46,738 nt of DNA, taken from the NCBI GenBank assembly GCA_002490775.1, contig DKUR01000102.1, positions 1 through 46,738 on the forward strand, given 5' to 3'. A program made the position numbers and the translations under genes. The stretch is from Lachnospiraceae bacterium UBA7199. GTDB taxonomy: Bacteria; Bacillota; Clostridia; Lachnospirales; Lachnospiraceae. Position 1 is the first letter of the stretch. Each line of letters starts with the position of its first letter. The notes under the pieces were generated by a model that was not told where the DNA came from, made no database searches, and saw only the letters and a list, made by a program, of their open reading frames with translations. Of this stretch, positions 6,701 to 14,183 are shown one piece after another.

Positions 6701-7411
6701 TTATTCACCAAGATAAGCTTTCTTAATAGAATCATTGTTAAGTAAATCTTCTGCATTTCCTTCAAGAACAATTTTTCCAGTCTCAAGCACATAAGCACGA
6801 TCTGAAATTGCAAGTGCTTTTTTAGCATTTTGCTCAACCAAAAGTACAGTGGTTCCGCCAGCACTTACTTTTTTAATAATATCAAATATTTCATTTACAA
6901 AAATAGGAGAAAGCCCCATAGACGGTTCATCCATCAAAATAATTCTTGGATGAGACATAAGTGCCCTGCCCATGGCCAGCATCTGCTGCTCTCCTCCGCT
7001 TAAAGTACCAGCAAGCTGATTTTGCCGCTCTTCCAGCCTTGGGAAACGTTTGTATACTGTTTTTAAGGTATCTTCTATTTCATTTTTATCTTTTCTGGTA
7101 TAGGCTCCCATCTTCAAATTCTGTAGAACCGTAAGATTCGCAAATACACGCCTGCCTTCGGGAACATGTGCCATGCCCATAGATACAATTTTGTGGGCAG
7201 GTACTTTTGTAATATCTTTTCCGTCAAAAAAAACGGAACCTTTTTTTGCCTCAAGGAGTCCAGTTATTGTGTGGAGAATTGTTGTTTTTCCAGCACCATT
7301 AGCGCCAATTAGTGCAATAACTTCTCCTTCTTTTACTTCGAAAGATACACCCTTGATTGCCTTGATCATTCCATAATATACTTCTAAATCTTTTATTTCA
7401 AGCATTGCCAT
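6701..7411 (-). CDS. livF: Branched-chain amino acid ABC transporter ATPase LivF
   Basis: This cytoplasmic ATPase (236 aa) powers uptake of leucine, isoleucine and valine together with LivG. Walker A is GANGAGKTT (about residues 34-42), the signature is LSGGEQQ, Walker B is IILMDEPSMG and the switch His is replaced in the usual LivF way by Gln (LLVEQN). LivF-specific blocks are MAHVPEGRRVFANLTV and LETGKIVLEG. It is the last of five transporter genes, 17 bases after livG. Confidence 0.95.
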   Translation of the reverse strand: MAMLEIKDLEVYYGMIKAIKGVSFEVKEGEVIALIGANGAGKTTILHTITGLLEAKKGSVFFDGKDITKVPAHKIVSMGMAHVPEGRRVFANLTVLQNLKMGAYTRKDKNEIEDTLKTVYKRFPRLEERQNQLAGTLSGGEQQMLAMGRALMSHPRIILMDEPSMGLSPIFVNEIFDIIKKVSAGGTTVLLVEQNAKKALAISDRAYVLETGKIVLEGNAEDLLNNDSIKKAYLGE

Positions 7412-7428
7412 TACCTAGTCCTCCCTCA

Positions 7429-8190
7429 TTATTCGCCTAAATATGCTGTGATAACCTGAGGGTCATTCAGTACTTTTCCTGTTGGGCCCTGGGCGAGAAT
7501 CCGCCCAAAATTAAGCACCGTTAATTCCTCACAGATACCGGAAACCAGCTTCATATCATGCTCAATAAGAAGTATTGTCATATCAAAATTATCCCTTACA
7601 AAGCGAATGGTATCCATAAGCTCTTTTGTTTCATTGGGATTCATGCCGGCAGCCGGCTCATCCAGTAAAAGCAGTTTCGGTTCAGTTGCCAGCGCCCGTG
7701 CAATTTCCAGCTTACGCTGTTTACCATAAGGTAAATTTGCTGCAAGGTAATCAGCTTCCATATCCAATTCAAAGACCTTTAACAGTTCCATTGCTCTTTC
7801 ATTCATTGCCTTTTCCGTTTTAAAGTAGCTAGGCATTCGTAAAATGCCTTCAAGTGTTGAATATTTGAAATGATTATGAAGCCCTGCCTTTACATTGTCA
7901 ATTACGCTTAATTCTTTAAAAAGCCTAATGTTCTGAAACGTTCTTGCAATTCCTGCTTTATTGATTTCCACAGTTTTTAAGCCTGTAATATTGTGGGAAT
8001 CTAATGTAATTACACCTTCACTAGGCTTATACACCCCTGTCAACAGATTAAATACCGTTGTTTTTCCAGCGCCATTAGGACCAATCAGCCCATAAAGCTG
8101 CCCTTTATTGATAGATACTTGAAAATCATCAACTGCCCGCAGACCGCCAAATGAAATCCCAAGATTCTTAACTTCTAATAATGCTGCCAT
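7429..8190 (-). CDS. livG: Branched-chain amino acid ABC transporter ATPase LivG
   Basis: This is the second ATPase of the transporter (253 aa). Walker A is GPNGAGKTT, Walker B is LLLLDEPAAGMNP and the switch His is in LLIEHDM. The signature reads LPYGKQRKLE, the form typical of LivG. The family's insertion ARTFQNIRLFKELSVIDNV is present. The ATG has AGGAGG upstream, and the gene starts two bases after livM ends. Confidence 0.95.
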   Translation of the reverse strand: MAALLEVKNLGISFGGLRAVDDFQVSINKGQLYGLIGPNGAGKTTVFNLLTGVYKPSEGVITLDSHNITGLKTVEINKAGIARTFQNIRLFKELSVIDNVKAGLHNHFKYSTLEGILRMPSYFKTEKAMNERAMELLKVFELDMEADYLAANLPYGKQRKLEIARALATEPKLLLLDEPAAGMNPNETKELMDTIRFVRDNFDMTILLIEHDMKLVSGICEELTVLNFGRILAQGPTGKVLNDPQVITAYLGE

Positions 8191-8192
8191 AG

Positions 8193-9260
8193 TTATTGTA
8201 CCTCCTTAGGTTTTTTAAACAACCTTTTTAAGGAATATTTTTCCCTTAAGTTAATCAGCTTAGGACTCCAGTTAAATAACATCATTACAATTAAAACAAT
8301 GGAATAAATCAGCATACGGTAATTGCTAAGTCCGCGCAAAACCTCTGGAAGCAAGGTTAATATTACAGCCGAAATGATAGAACCTCTGATGTTTCCGATT
8401 CCGCCTAAAACAACAAAAACCAAGATCATAATGGACATGTTGTATCCGAAATTTTTGGGAGTGGCCATAAGGCTGCTTAAATTATGTGAATATAGTACGC
8501 CAGCAATTCCTGCAAGGGATGCAGAAATAGAAAATGCCATCAGCTTATATTTTGTAATATTAATTCCAATAGATTCTGCTGCAATCAAATTATCTCTAAT
8601 AGACATAATTGCACGTCCATCCCTGGAATGAATCAGATTTAATACAATAAATAAAGTAATGATAATTAATATGACACCTATTGTAAAAGTTGAGTTTTTA
8701 GGAGTGCCGGTAATACCCTGGGCACCATTTATGATAACCGTTCCCTCTGCATCAAGGCCAAGGGACAAAGAATCCTTCATGGAGAAATGAAGCCCCCTGC
8801 TGTCCTTTCCGATATAAAGAACATTAATAATATTTTTTATAATTTCACCAAATGCAAGTGTGACAATTGCAAGATAGTCGCCTTTCAGGCGGAGTACAGG
8901 CATACCAATTAACAGACCTATGATTCCTGCGGATATAGCGCCAATTAAAATTGCAATAACAAATCGTAAAATATCTATTGTAATGATGTCCTGCATACAT
9001 TTGGAAAAGAAAGCGCCTGTAAAAGCACCAACACACATAAAGCCTGCGTGACCAAGGCTGAGTTCTCCTAAAATCCCTACCGTAAGGTTTAAGGATACTG
9101 CCAATATAATATAAACACATAAGGGAACTAAAAGTCCCTGCATCAGGCTGGAAACATGACCTGTTTTTATCATGATCTGCATAATTACATATGCAATAAT
9201 AATGATTCCATATGTGATTAAATTATCTTTCAGATTTTTATTTATCTTCAACTTTTTCAC
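8193..9260 (-). CDS. livM: Branched-chain amino acid ABC permease LivM
   Basis: This is one of the two membrane subunits of the transporter (355 aa, about nine to ten helices). The LivM signature LGELSLGHAGFMCVGA lies near residue 65, and the ATPase-coupling region is around RDNLIAAESIGIN. The start is the GTG at 9260, with AAGGAGG nine bases upstream inside the gap after livH; the longer reading from 9302 would overlap livH and lacks a site. The C terminus is Lys/Arg-rich and cytoplasmic. Confidence 0.94.
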   Translation of the reverse strand: MKKLKINKNLKDNLITYGIIIIAYVIMQIMIKTGHVSSLMQGLLVPLCVYIILAVSLNLTVGILGELSLGHAGFMCVGAFTGAFFSKCMQDIITIDILRFVIAILIGAISAGIIGLLIGMPVLRLKGDYLAIVTLAFGEIIKNIINVLYIGKDSRGLHFSMKDSLSLGLDAEGTVIINGAQGITGTPKNSTFTIGVILIIITLFIVLNLIHSRDGRAIMSIRDNLIAAESIGINITKYKLMAFSISASLAGIAGVLYSHNLSSLMATPKNFGYNMSIMILVFVVLGGIGNIRGSIISAVILTLLPEVLRGLSNYRMLIYSIVLIVMMLFNWSPKLINLREKYSLKRLFKKPKEVQ

Positions 9261-9273
9261 TGCCGAATCCTCC

Positions 9274-10158
9274 TTATACCTTTTCCTGAATCTTCTTGCC
9301 AAGAATACCTGTAGGCTTTACAAGAAGGACAACAATAAGTACTAAAAACACAATTGCATCTGATAATTGTGAAGAAATATATGCTTTACTTAAAATTTCT
9401 ATGACTCCAAGTACAATTCCTCCAATCAGTGCACCGGGAATGGAACCTATTCCACCAAATACCGCCGCAACAAACGCCTTAATTCCAGGCATGGAGCCTG
9501 TATAAGGTGTAAGAGATGGATAAGCGGAACAAAGAAGCATGCCAGCAATAGCAGCAAGCGCGGAGCCAATGGCAAAGGTAAGTGATATGGTTCTGTTTAC
9601 ATTAATTCCCATAAGCTGAGCTGCCCCTTTATCCTCAGAAACCGCAAGCATAGCCTGGCCTGCTTTAGTTTTGTTGATAAAAAGAGTGAGCGCTGTCATA
9701 ATAATAATACAGGAAATAATTGTAACTATTGTTTCTCCGGAAATAATAATCTGCTCATTTGCAAGTTTAACTGCCGGGATTGTAACTACGGAAGTAAATG
9801 CCTTTGTATTTGCTCCAAAAATCAGGAGAGCCACATTTTGAAGAAAATAGCTGACACCGATTGCAGTAATCAAAACTGCAAGAGAGGAAGCAGCCTGGCG
9901 TAATGGCCTGTATGCAATATATTCAATAGCAATTCCCAGTACAGTACATAAAACCACAGCTAAAAGCATGCCTGCAAAGGTGGGCAGTCCCTGCATACTG
10001 ACTGCAAAAAAAACAGCGAAACCGCCTACCATAATGACATCTCCGTGGGCAAAGTTCAGCATTTTAGCAATGCCATATACCATTGTATATCCCAAAGCTA
10101 TAATGGCATATACACTCCCCAAACTAATTCCGTTGATTAAATAGGATATAAAACTCAT
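9274..10158 (-). CDS. livH: Branched-chain amino acid ABC permease LivH
   Basis: This is the partner membrane subunit of LivM (294 aa, about eight helices). Diagnostic stretches are GSVYAIIALGYTMVYGI and MLNFAHGDVIMVGGF near the N terminus, and SEDKGAAQLMGIN, the ATPase-coupling loop. The ATG follows GAGGTG. A hairpin at 10254-10286 between livJ and livH would reduce readthrough and give more binding protein than permease. Confidence 0.95.
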   Translation of the reverse strand: MSFISYLINGISLGSVYAIIALGYTMVYGIAKMLNFAHGDVIMVGGFAVFFAVSMQGLPTFAGMLLAVVLCTVLGIAIEYIAYRPLRQAASSLAVLITAIGVSYFLQNVALLIFGANTKAFTSVVTIPAVKLANEQIIISGETIVTIISCIIIMTALTLFINKTKAGQAMLAVSEDKGAAQLMGINVNRTISLTFAIGSALAAIAGMLLCSAYPSLTPYTGSMPGIKAFVAAVFGGIGSIPGALIGGIVLGVIEILSKAYISSQLSDAIVFLVLIVVLLVKPTGILGKKIQEKV

Positions 10159-10253
10159 AAGAACACCTCTGCGTAAATTTTTTCCATAAGTCGACTTATT
10201 TAGTATAGCAGATGATAAGGTCTGCTGGCAAGTTATGAAATGATAATTTAAAG

Positions 10254-10286
10254 AAAGAGAGGGCTGCTATAAATGCAACCCTCTTT
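10254..10286 (-). terminator. Hairpin between livJ and livH (attenuating terminator)
   Basis: On the minus strand AGAGGGTTGC pairs with GCAGCCCTCT (ten pairs, one G-U) around ATTTATA, followed by CTTTCTTT. It lies just after the livJ stop codon. The imperfect T-run suggests partial readthrough into livHMGF. Confidence 0.7.
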
Positions 10287-10313
10287 GGCTTTTAACAACA
10301 TAAAATTAAATAA

Positions 10314-11564
10314 CTACTGAATTAAGCTATAGTTTCCGTTAACAATTTCCATAGCCTTAGGGGATTTGTTAACAGCACCGTCTGTATCCCATGACATTGC
10401 CTCACCAGTGAGTCCATCTACAGTAATTTCAGGCATAACAGCTTTTAATTTTTCACAAAGATCAGAAACACTGTCATCAGGGGTTGCACCACACTGTTCA
10501 ATTGCTGCCTTTAAAATATAAACTGCATCATAAGCGTCTGCTGCAAACTGATTGGGAGTATCGCCATAGCTTTCTACATATGCGCTTACAAAAGCCTTAG
10601 TTGCCTCATCTTCAGCATCTGCTGCGAAAGGTGTTAACAGCATAACGCCTTCTGCTAATGCTGTATCAAAGTTTTCTACGTTAAGAATTCCGTCAAGTCC
10701 ATCACAACCAAAGAACTTAGGAGTATATCCCATTGCGTTTGCCTGTGTAAGGATTAAAGATGCTTCTGTATAATAAATCGGCAGAAATACAAGGTCTGCG
10801 CCTGCATCTTTTGCTTTCTGAAGCTGTACGGAAAAGTCTGTTTTGTTATCAGCAGTAAAAGCTTCTGAAGCAACAATCTCGAAAGGCTGGTTTGCTGCTT
10901 CCTGTGCAAACTTTTCATAAATGCCGGAAGAATATACATCGGAGCTGTCATAAATTACAGCAACCTTTTCTGCAACACCGTTAGTTCCAATATATTGTGC
11001 TGCACCAACTCCCTGGTTAGGATCTGTAAAACATACCTGAAATACATTGTCATTTCCATTGATACAATCTACAGAAGAACCTGAAGGAGTAATCTGGAAT
11101 AAATTGTCATTGGCTGATTCTGCTGCAACTGCAATACAGCATCCGCTGGTTGTAGTTCCCACCAGCATCTGCATGCCCCAGTCTTTTAAGGTATTATACG
11201 CGTTTACAGATTTTTCGTTGTCGCATTCATCATCCTGAAAATTGTACTCGATCTGGTATCCGTTAATACCACCTGCTGCATTGATTTCTTTAATCGCAAG
11301 ATCAGCACCATTCTGAACTGCAATACCATAAACTGCGGCACCGCCTGTAGCAGGTCCGATTGCACCAATCTTAAATGCAGCACCATCACTAGAAGCTGCA
11401 GTTGTATCAGTGCTTTCTGCTGTTTCTTCGCCAGCTGTTTCAGTAGTTTCTGCTGCTGCACTGTCAGCATTAGATGCATCATTGGAATTGCTGCATCCGG
11501 CAAGCATTGTCATGATCATGGCAGATGCAAGCATAAGACTCATGATTTTTTGAAATTTTTTCAT
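10314..11564 (-). CDS. livJ: Branched-chain amino acid ABC transporter binding lipoprotein
   Basis: This is an extracytoplasmic receptor (416 aa) of the Leu/Ile/Val-binding family. The signal peptide ends in the lipobox LAGC with lipidated Cys24, followed by a long Ala/Thr/Glu/Asp-rich linker (about 25-60) and then a periplasmic-binding fold beginning FKIGAIGPATGG. The ATG has GAGGAGG upstream. It is first in the operon, behind a clear promoter. Ligand specificity within branched-chain or other amino acids cannot be read from the sequence. Confidence 0.93.
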   Translation of the reverse strand: MKKFQKIMSLMLASAMIMTMLAGCSNSNDASNADSAAAETTETAGEETAESTDTTAASSDGAAFKIGAIGPATGGAAVYGIAVQNGADLAIKEINAAGGINGYQIEYNFQDDECDNEKSVNAYNTLKDWGMQMLVGTTTSGCCIAVAAESANDNLFQITPSGSSVDCINGNDNVFQVCFTDPNQGVGAAQYIGTNGVAEKVAVIYDSSDVYSSGIYEKFAQEAANQPFEIVASEAFTADNKTDFSVQLQKAKDAGADLVFLPIYYTEASLILTQANAMGYTPKFFGCDGLDGILNVENFDTALAEGVMLLTPFAADAEDEATKAFVSAYVESYGDTPNQFAADAYDAVYILKAAIEQCGATPDDSVSDLCEKLKAVMPEITVDGLTGEAMSWDTDGAVNKSPKAMEIVNGNYSLIQ

Positions 11565-11599
11565 AGTTTTTCCTCCTCTTATATTTATACACGTGGATT

Positions 11600-11628
11600 A
11601 TATTACTCCAAATAAGCGTTCTTGTCAA
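11600..11628 (-). promoter_or_regulatory. Promoter of the liv operon
   Basis: TTGACA (11628-11623), a 17-base spacer and TAATAT (11605-11600) on the minus strand. Just upstream, 11639-11657 is an AATTTTTT/AAAAAATT inverted A/T tract that could act as an UP element. Confidence 0.7.
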
Positions 11629-11749
11629 CTTTCACATAAATTTTTTTATAAAAAATTATATAAATTATCATAAAAATATACCTTATATGAATTTTTATAC
11701 ATTTAGATTTATCATAAGAATTATAGAATAAAATTTTGATCAACAGGTA

Positions 11750-11793
11750 AGAATAAAATTGATGCCTTTCAATTGAGGCTTCAACTTTATTCT
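11750..11793 (+). promoter_or_regulatory. Leader hairpin abutting the DUF378 ribosome binding site
   Basis: Two 17-base arms (11750-11766 and 11777-11793) pair at 15 of 17 positions around a 10-base loop. The structure ends three to four bases before GGAGGTG. There is no U-run after it. It may protect the message, control access of ribosomes or be a DNA operator. Confidence 0.6.
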
Positions 11794-11809
11794 CATGGAG
11801 GTGCATGAT

Positions 11810-12028
11810 ATGAATAATAAATACCTTGACTGTATTGCGCTTACAATTGCAATTATTGGTGCAGTTAACTGGGGACTTATTGGATTTTTTTCCTTTGACC
11901 TTGTTTCATTTATTTTTGGAAACATGAGCTGGATATCAAGAATTGTTTATGCCTTAGTTGGCATTTGCGGGCTTTACCTGATTACATTTTATATGTATGC
12001 CGGCGGCTTATCAAAAAATGATCAATAA
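11810..12028 (+). CDS. DUF378 family small membrane protein (YuzA-like)
   Basis: The 72-residue protein has two transmembrane helices. The family motif IAIIGAVNWGLIGFF is in the first, and WISRIVYALVGICGLYLI is in the second. The function is unknown. The start is ATG 11810 with GGAGGTG at 11798-11804; an in-frame ATG-like start at 11795 lies before the site. The gene is alone on the plus strand between two minus-strand operons. It has its own leader hairpin and a terminator just after the stop codon, so it is a single-gene transcript. Confidence 0.88.
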   Translation: MNNKYLDCIALTIAIIGAVNWGLIGFFSFDLVSFIFGNMSWISRIVYALVGICGLYLITFYMYAGGLSKNDQ

Positions 12029-12042
12029 ATGATATCCTATCT

Positions 12043-12082
12043 TAAAACGGAACCGCCAGATTAAAACTGGGGTTCCGTTTTA
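12043..12082. terminator. Terminator between DUF378 and rsfS
   Basis: TAAAACGGAACC (12043-12054) is exactly complementary to GGTTCCGTTTTA (12071-12082). The arms begin and end with A/T runs, so it can stop both convergent transcripts. The right arm codes for the last residues of RsfS. Confidence 0.85.
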
Positions 12083-12441
12083 TGCTGAATATCAACGGTT
12101 TTTCCATCACACCAAATTCGTTCAAGATCGTAAAATAACCGGTTTTCACGGTCGAAAATATGAACAATAATATCGCTAAAATCCAGCAACACCCAATTGG
12201 CGTTGTTGTACCCTTCTATTTGCTTAAGAGGATATCCTGCCTTTCCAAGCTTCTCTTCTACTGTATCACATAGAGCCTGAATCTGGCTTTTATTTGTTCC
12301 GCTTGCAATAATGAAATAATCAGCAAGAACTGAAACCTGACTTATATCTATTACCTTAATATCCTCTGCTTTTTTATCCTCTAGAGCGTCAACCGTTATT
12401 GCAACCATTTCATTTATCTTTTCATTTATTGATTTTGACAT
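12061..12441 (-). CDS. rsfS: Ribosomal silencing factor RsfS
   Basis: RsfS (126 aa) binds ribosomal protein L14 and blocks subunit joining when nutrients are low. The signature is VLADYFIIASGTNKSQIQALCD, followed by EGYNNANWVLLDFSDIIVHIF, which is the conserved C-terminal block. The start is ATG 12441, seven bases after GGG in a repeated leader motif; a TTG reading from 12480 would run through the leader hairpin and is rejected. It closes the nadD-yqeK-rsfS order common in Firmicutes. Confidence 0.94.
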   Translation of the reverse strand: MSKSINEKINEMVAITVDALEDKKAEDIKVIDISQVSVLADYFIIASGTNKSQIQALCDTVEEKLGKAGYPLKQIEGYNNANWVLLDFSDIIVHIFDRENRLFYDLERIWCDGKTVDIQHKTEPQF

Positions 12442-12447
12442 TTTACA

Positions 12448-12471
12448 CCCTTCTGCGCCTTGCGACGCGCA
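12448..12471 (-). repeat. GC hairpin plus GGG leader motif, rsfS copy
   Basis: On the minus strand TGCGC (12471-12467) pairs with GCGCA (12458-12454), followed by GAAGGG and, six bases later, the rsfS ATG. Related copies precede yqeK (13102-13125) and the DUF2344 gene (20105-20128) at the same distance from the start. Confidence 0.65.
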
Positions 12472-12481
12472 TACAATCAAC

Positions 12482-12509
12482 AGGTTGAATACACATTTTT
12501 ATTCAACCT
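12482..12509 (-). repeat. Intergenic hairpin between yqeK and rsfS
   Basis: AGGTTGAATA (12482-12491) and TATTCAACCT (12500-12509) form a perfect 10-bp stem with an 8-base loop. It follows the yqeK stop codon by six bases. A near copy follows nadD at 13175-13202. Confidence 0.7.
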
Positions 12510-12515
12510 TCCACC

Positions 12516-13094
12516 TCATTTTTTCATTTGCACATAAAAATCATAAGTTTCCTGCGTCATTGGATCAATCACAGCGTTACAATCATTGAGATATCCAAGC
12601 GTATTTCTTAATATCTGTAATAATGCAAGATCTAAATTTTGGAAGGCCAGACTTCGCACTTCTGACAGATTAGGCGCCTGTTTTCTTCCTGGTTCAATAT
12701 AATCTGCAACATAAATTATTTTTTCAAGTAAGGACATCTTAGGCCTTCCGGTATTATGAAATAAAATTGCATTTAAAATATCTTCATCATGAACATGAAA
12801 CTGTTTTTTAGCCAAGTATCTGCCGACCTTTGCATGAAGCAGGAATGGGTTCTTTTCTTCTATTTTAGTAATCGGAATATTTTCCTTTTTACAAATAGAA
12901 ATTCTTTTTTCATTACTCATGCATTTAGCGCAGTCATGTAAAAGCCCGGCAATCAAAGCCTTTTCAATATCTGCATGATTACACATTGCCAGTGCACTGG
13001 CTGTATATGCAACTCCTAATGTATGTTCATAACGTTTGGCATCCAGTTGTTTTTCCAGTTTTTTTCTGATTTTTTTTATACTTACATTTTTCAC
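12516..13094 (-). CDS. yqeK: HD-domain hydrolase YqeK
   Basis: The 192-residue protein is of the YqeK family, which hydrolyses diadenosine tetraphosphate symmetrically. The metal-binding residues are in RYEHTLGV (first His), GLLHDCAK (HD pair) and LLHAKVGRYLA; LFHNTGRPKMS and KIIYVADYIEPGR follow, as in the family. Start choice: aligning the leader with the repeated GC-hairpin/GGG motif puts the start at GTG 13094, seven bases after GGG; ATG 13106 lies inside that motif. The gene is between nadD and rsfS, and its upstream gap holds three stacked hairpin modules. Confidence 0.88.
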   Translation of the reverse strand: MKNVSIKKIRKKLEKQLDAKRYEHTLGVAYTASALAMCNHADIEKALIAGLLHDCAKCMSNEKRISICKKENIPITKIEEKNPFLLHAKVGRYLAKKQFHVHDEDILNAILFHNTGRPKMSLLEKIIYVADYIEPGRKQAPNLSEVRSLAFQNLDLALLQILRNTLGYLNDCNAVIDPMTQETYDFYVQMKK

Positions 13095-13101
13095 ATTTAT
13101 A

Positions 13102-13125
13102 CCCATCTGCGCGTTGAGGCGCGCG
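13102..13125 (-). repeat. GC hairpin plus GGG leader motif, yqeK copy
   Basis: On the minus strand GCGCG (13124-13120) pairs with CGCGC (13113-13109) around CCTCAA, followed by AGATGGG. The GTG start of yqeK follows seven bases later. This is the most GC-rich stem of the three copies. Confidence 0.65.
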
Positions 13126-13128
13126 TAC

Positions 13129-13172
13129 AAACAACGGATGTCAGGATTTGCCAGCCATCCTTATGTTAATCA
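13129..13172. repeat. 44-bp hairpin repeat, copy B
   Basis: Same ends and length as copy A at 4772-4815. The core (13136-13160) pairs GGATG[T]C[A]GG with CC[A]G[C]CATCC. The A-T pair seen in copy A's GAC/GTC arm is G-C here, so both arms changed while pairing was kept. Confidence 0.75.
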
Positions 13173-13174
13173 AT

Positions 13175-13202
13175 AGGTTGAATACACATTTTCATTCAGC
13201 CT
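13175..13202 (-). repeat. Intergenic hairpin between nadD and yqeK
   Basis: AGGTTGAAT (13175-13183) and ATTCAGCCT (13194-13202) pair with one mismatch. It is a near copy of the hairpin at 12482-12509 and also follows a stop codon closely. Confidence 0.65.
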
Positions 13203-13211
13203 TATCACCTT

Positions 13212-13823
13212 TTAACAAGAAACATAAAGTTCATTTTCCTTAATATACGCTTCTACTTTTTCAGGAAGCAAATAACGGATTGAAGCTTTCTTCTTTAAGT
13301 TATCCCTGATATCAGAGGAAGAAATGTCAATATATCTTACAGGGAGAATTCTGATATCAGCCTGATATTCATATATTAAATGCCCTGCAATTTTTTCAAT
13401 CTTTTCCGCAGTACCGGTTCCACGGACAGCAACTGCAATTGTACAGTTGTGCAGAATAAATTCAGGATCTTTCCAACTTTCCAGCATAAGAAGACTGTCA
13501 GCGCCCATAATAAAAAAATAGGAATCCTCGTTATTTTGGTTTTGAAGCGCAGCCAGCGTATCCCGTGTATAAGTAGGGCCTGTTCTGTCCAGTTCAATTC
13601 TTGATATTTCAAAATATGGATTATCTGCAATGGCTAATTTTAACATCTGTAATCGTATCTCTCCATCCAGAATAGCGGAAGTATCTTTCATATAAGAATC
13701 TCCGCTAGGCATGAAAAGCACCTTGTCAAGTTCAAAAACTTCTCTCGCAGATTCTGCAAGCAATAAATGTCCATAATGAATTGGATTAAAGGTTCCGCCC
13801 ATAATGCCGATTTTTTTCCCCAT
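13212..13823 (-). CDS. nadD: Nicotinate-nucleotide adenylyltransferase
   Basis: NadD (203 aa) joins nicotinate mononucleotide and ATP to give deamido-NAD in NAD synthesis. The nucleotidyltransferase motif GGTFNPIHYGHLLLAE is at the N terminus and the second motif ISSSDIRDNLKK near the C terminus. The start is ATG 13823 with GAAGGATGG upstream; an ATG four codons earlier sits on that site. It is 21 bases after yhbY and precedes yqeK. Confidence 0.95.
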   Translation of the reverse strand: MGKKIGIMGGTFNPIHYGHLLLAESAREVFELDKVLFMPSGDSYMKDTSAILDGEIRLQMLKLAIADNPYFEISRIELDRTGPTYTRDTLAALQNQNNEDSYFFIMGADSLLMLESWKDPEFILHNCTIAVAVRGTGTAEKIEKIAGHLIYEYQADIRILPVRYIDISSSDIRDNLKKKASIRYLLPEKVEAYIKENELYVSC

Positions 13824-13844
13824 ATTATATTCCATCCTTCATTT

Positions 13845-14135
13845 TTATTTTGGAAGTTCTATTTTCTTATGATCCTTACTTTCTTTGTATAAAACAATTT
13901 TTTTTCCTATCACCTGTACTACCTGAGAGCCTGTCCTGTCTGCAAGAAGCTGTGCTATTTCCCTGGGATCATCAAAACAGTTTTTTAATACTCCAATTTT
14001 TACAAGTTCTCTGGCGTGAAAAGTTTCTCTCACTGCTTCGGTGACTTCAGGAGTCAATCCTGATTTTCCAATTTGAAAAACCGGATCAATATTCATTGCA
14101 AGCCCCTTTAAATATGCGCGTTGTTTACTTGTCAT
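13845..14135 (-). CDS. yhbY: YhbY/CRM-domain RNA-binding protein, ribosome assembly
   Basis: This small RNA-binding protein (96 aa) of the CRS1/YhbY fold associates with large-subunit precursors. The N-terminal TSKQRAYLKGLA and the loop FQIGKSGLTPEV (GxxG motif) are typical, as is VQVIGKKIVLYKES at the C terminus. I chose ATG 14135, the family's usual MTSKQR start; an ATG four codons upstream sits close to AAAGGAG and is a possible alternative. It lies directly after obg. Confidence 0.93.
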   Translation of the reverse strand: MTSKQRAYLKGLAMNIDPVFQIGKSGLTPEVTEAVRETFHARELVKIGVLKNCFDDPREIAQLLADRTGSQVVQVIGKKIVLYKESKDHKKIELPK

Positions 14136-14183
14136 TTGTATCCCCATACTCCTTTCAAAGATTAAAAATTTTAACCTTTCTTT

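Noticed and set aside
12061..13130. Longer rsfS and yqeK reading frames that start with TTG at 12480 and 13130
   Set aside because: They run through the GC hairpin leader motif, add residues not seen in the families and lack a ribosome binding site.
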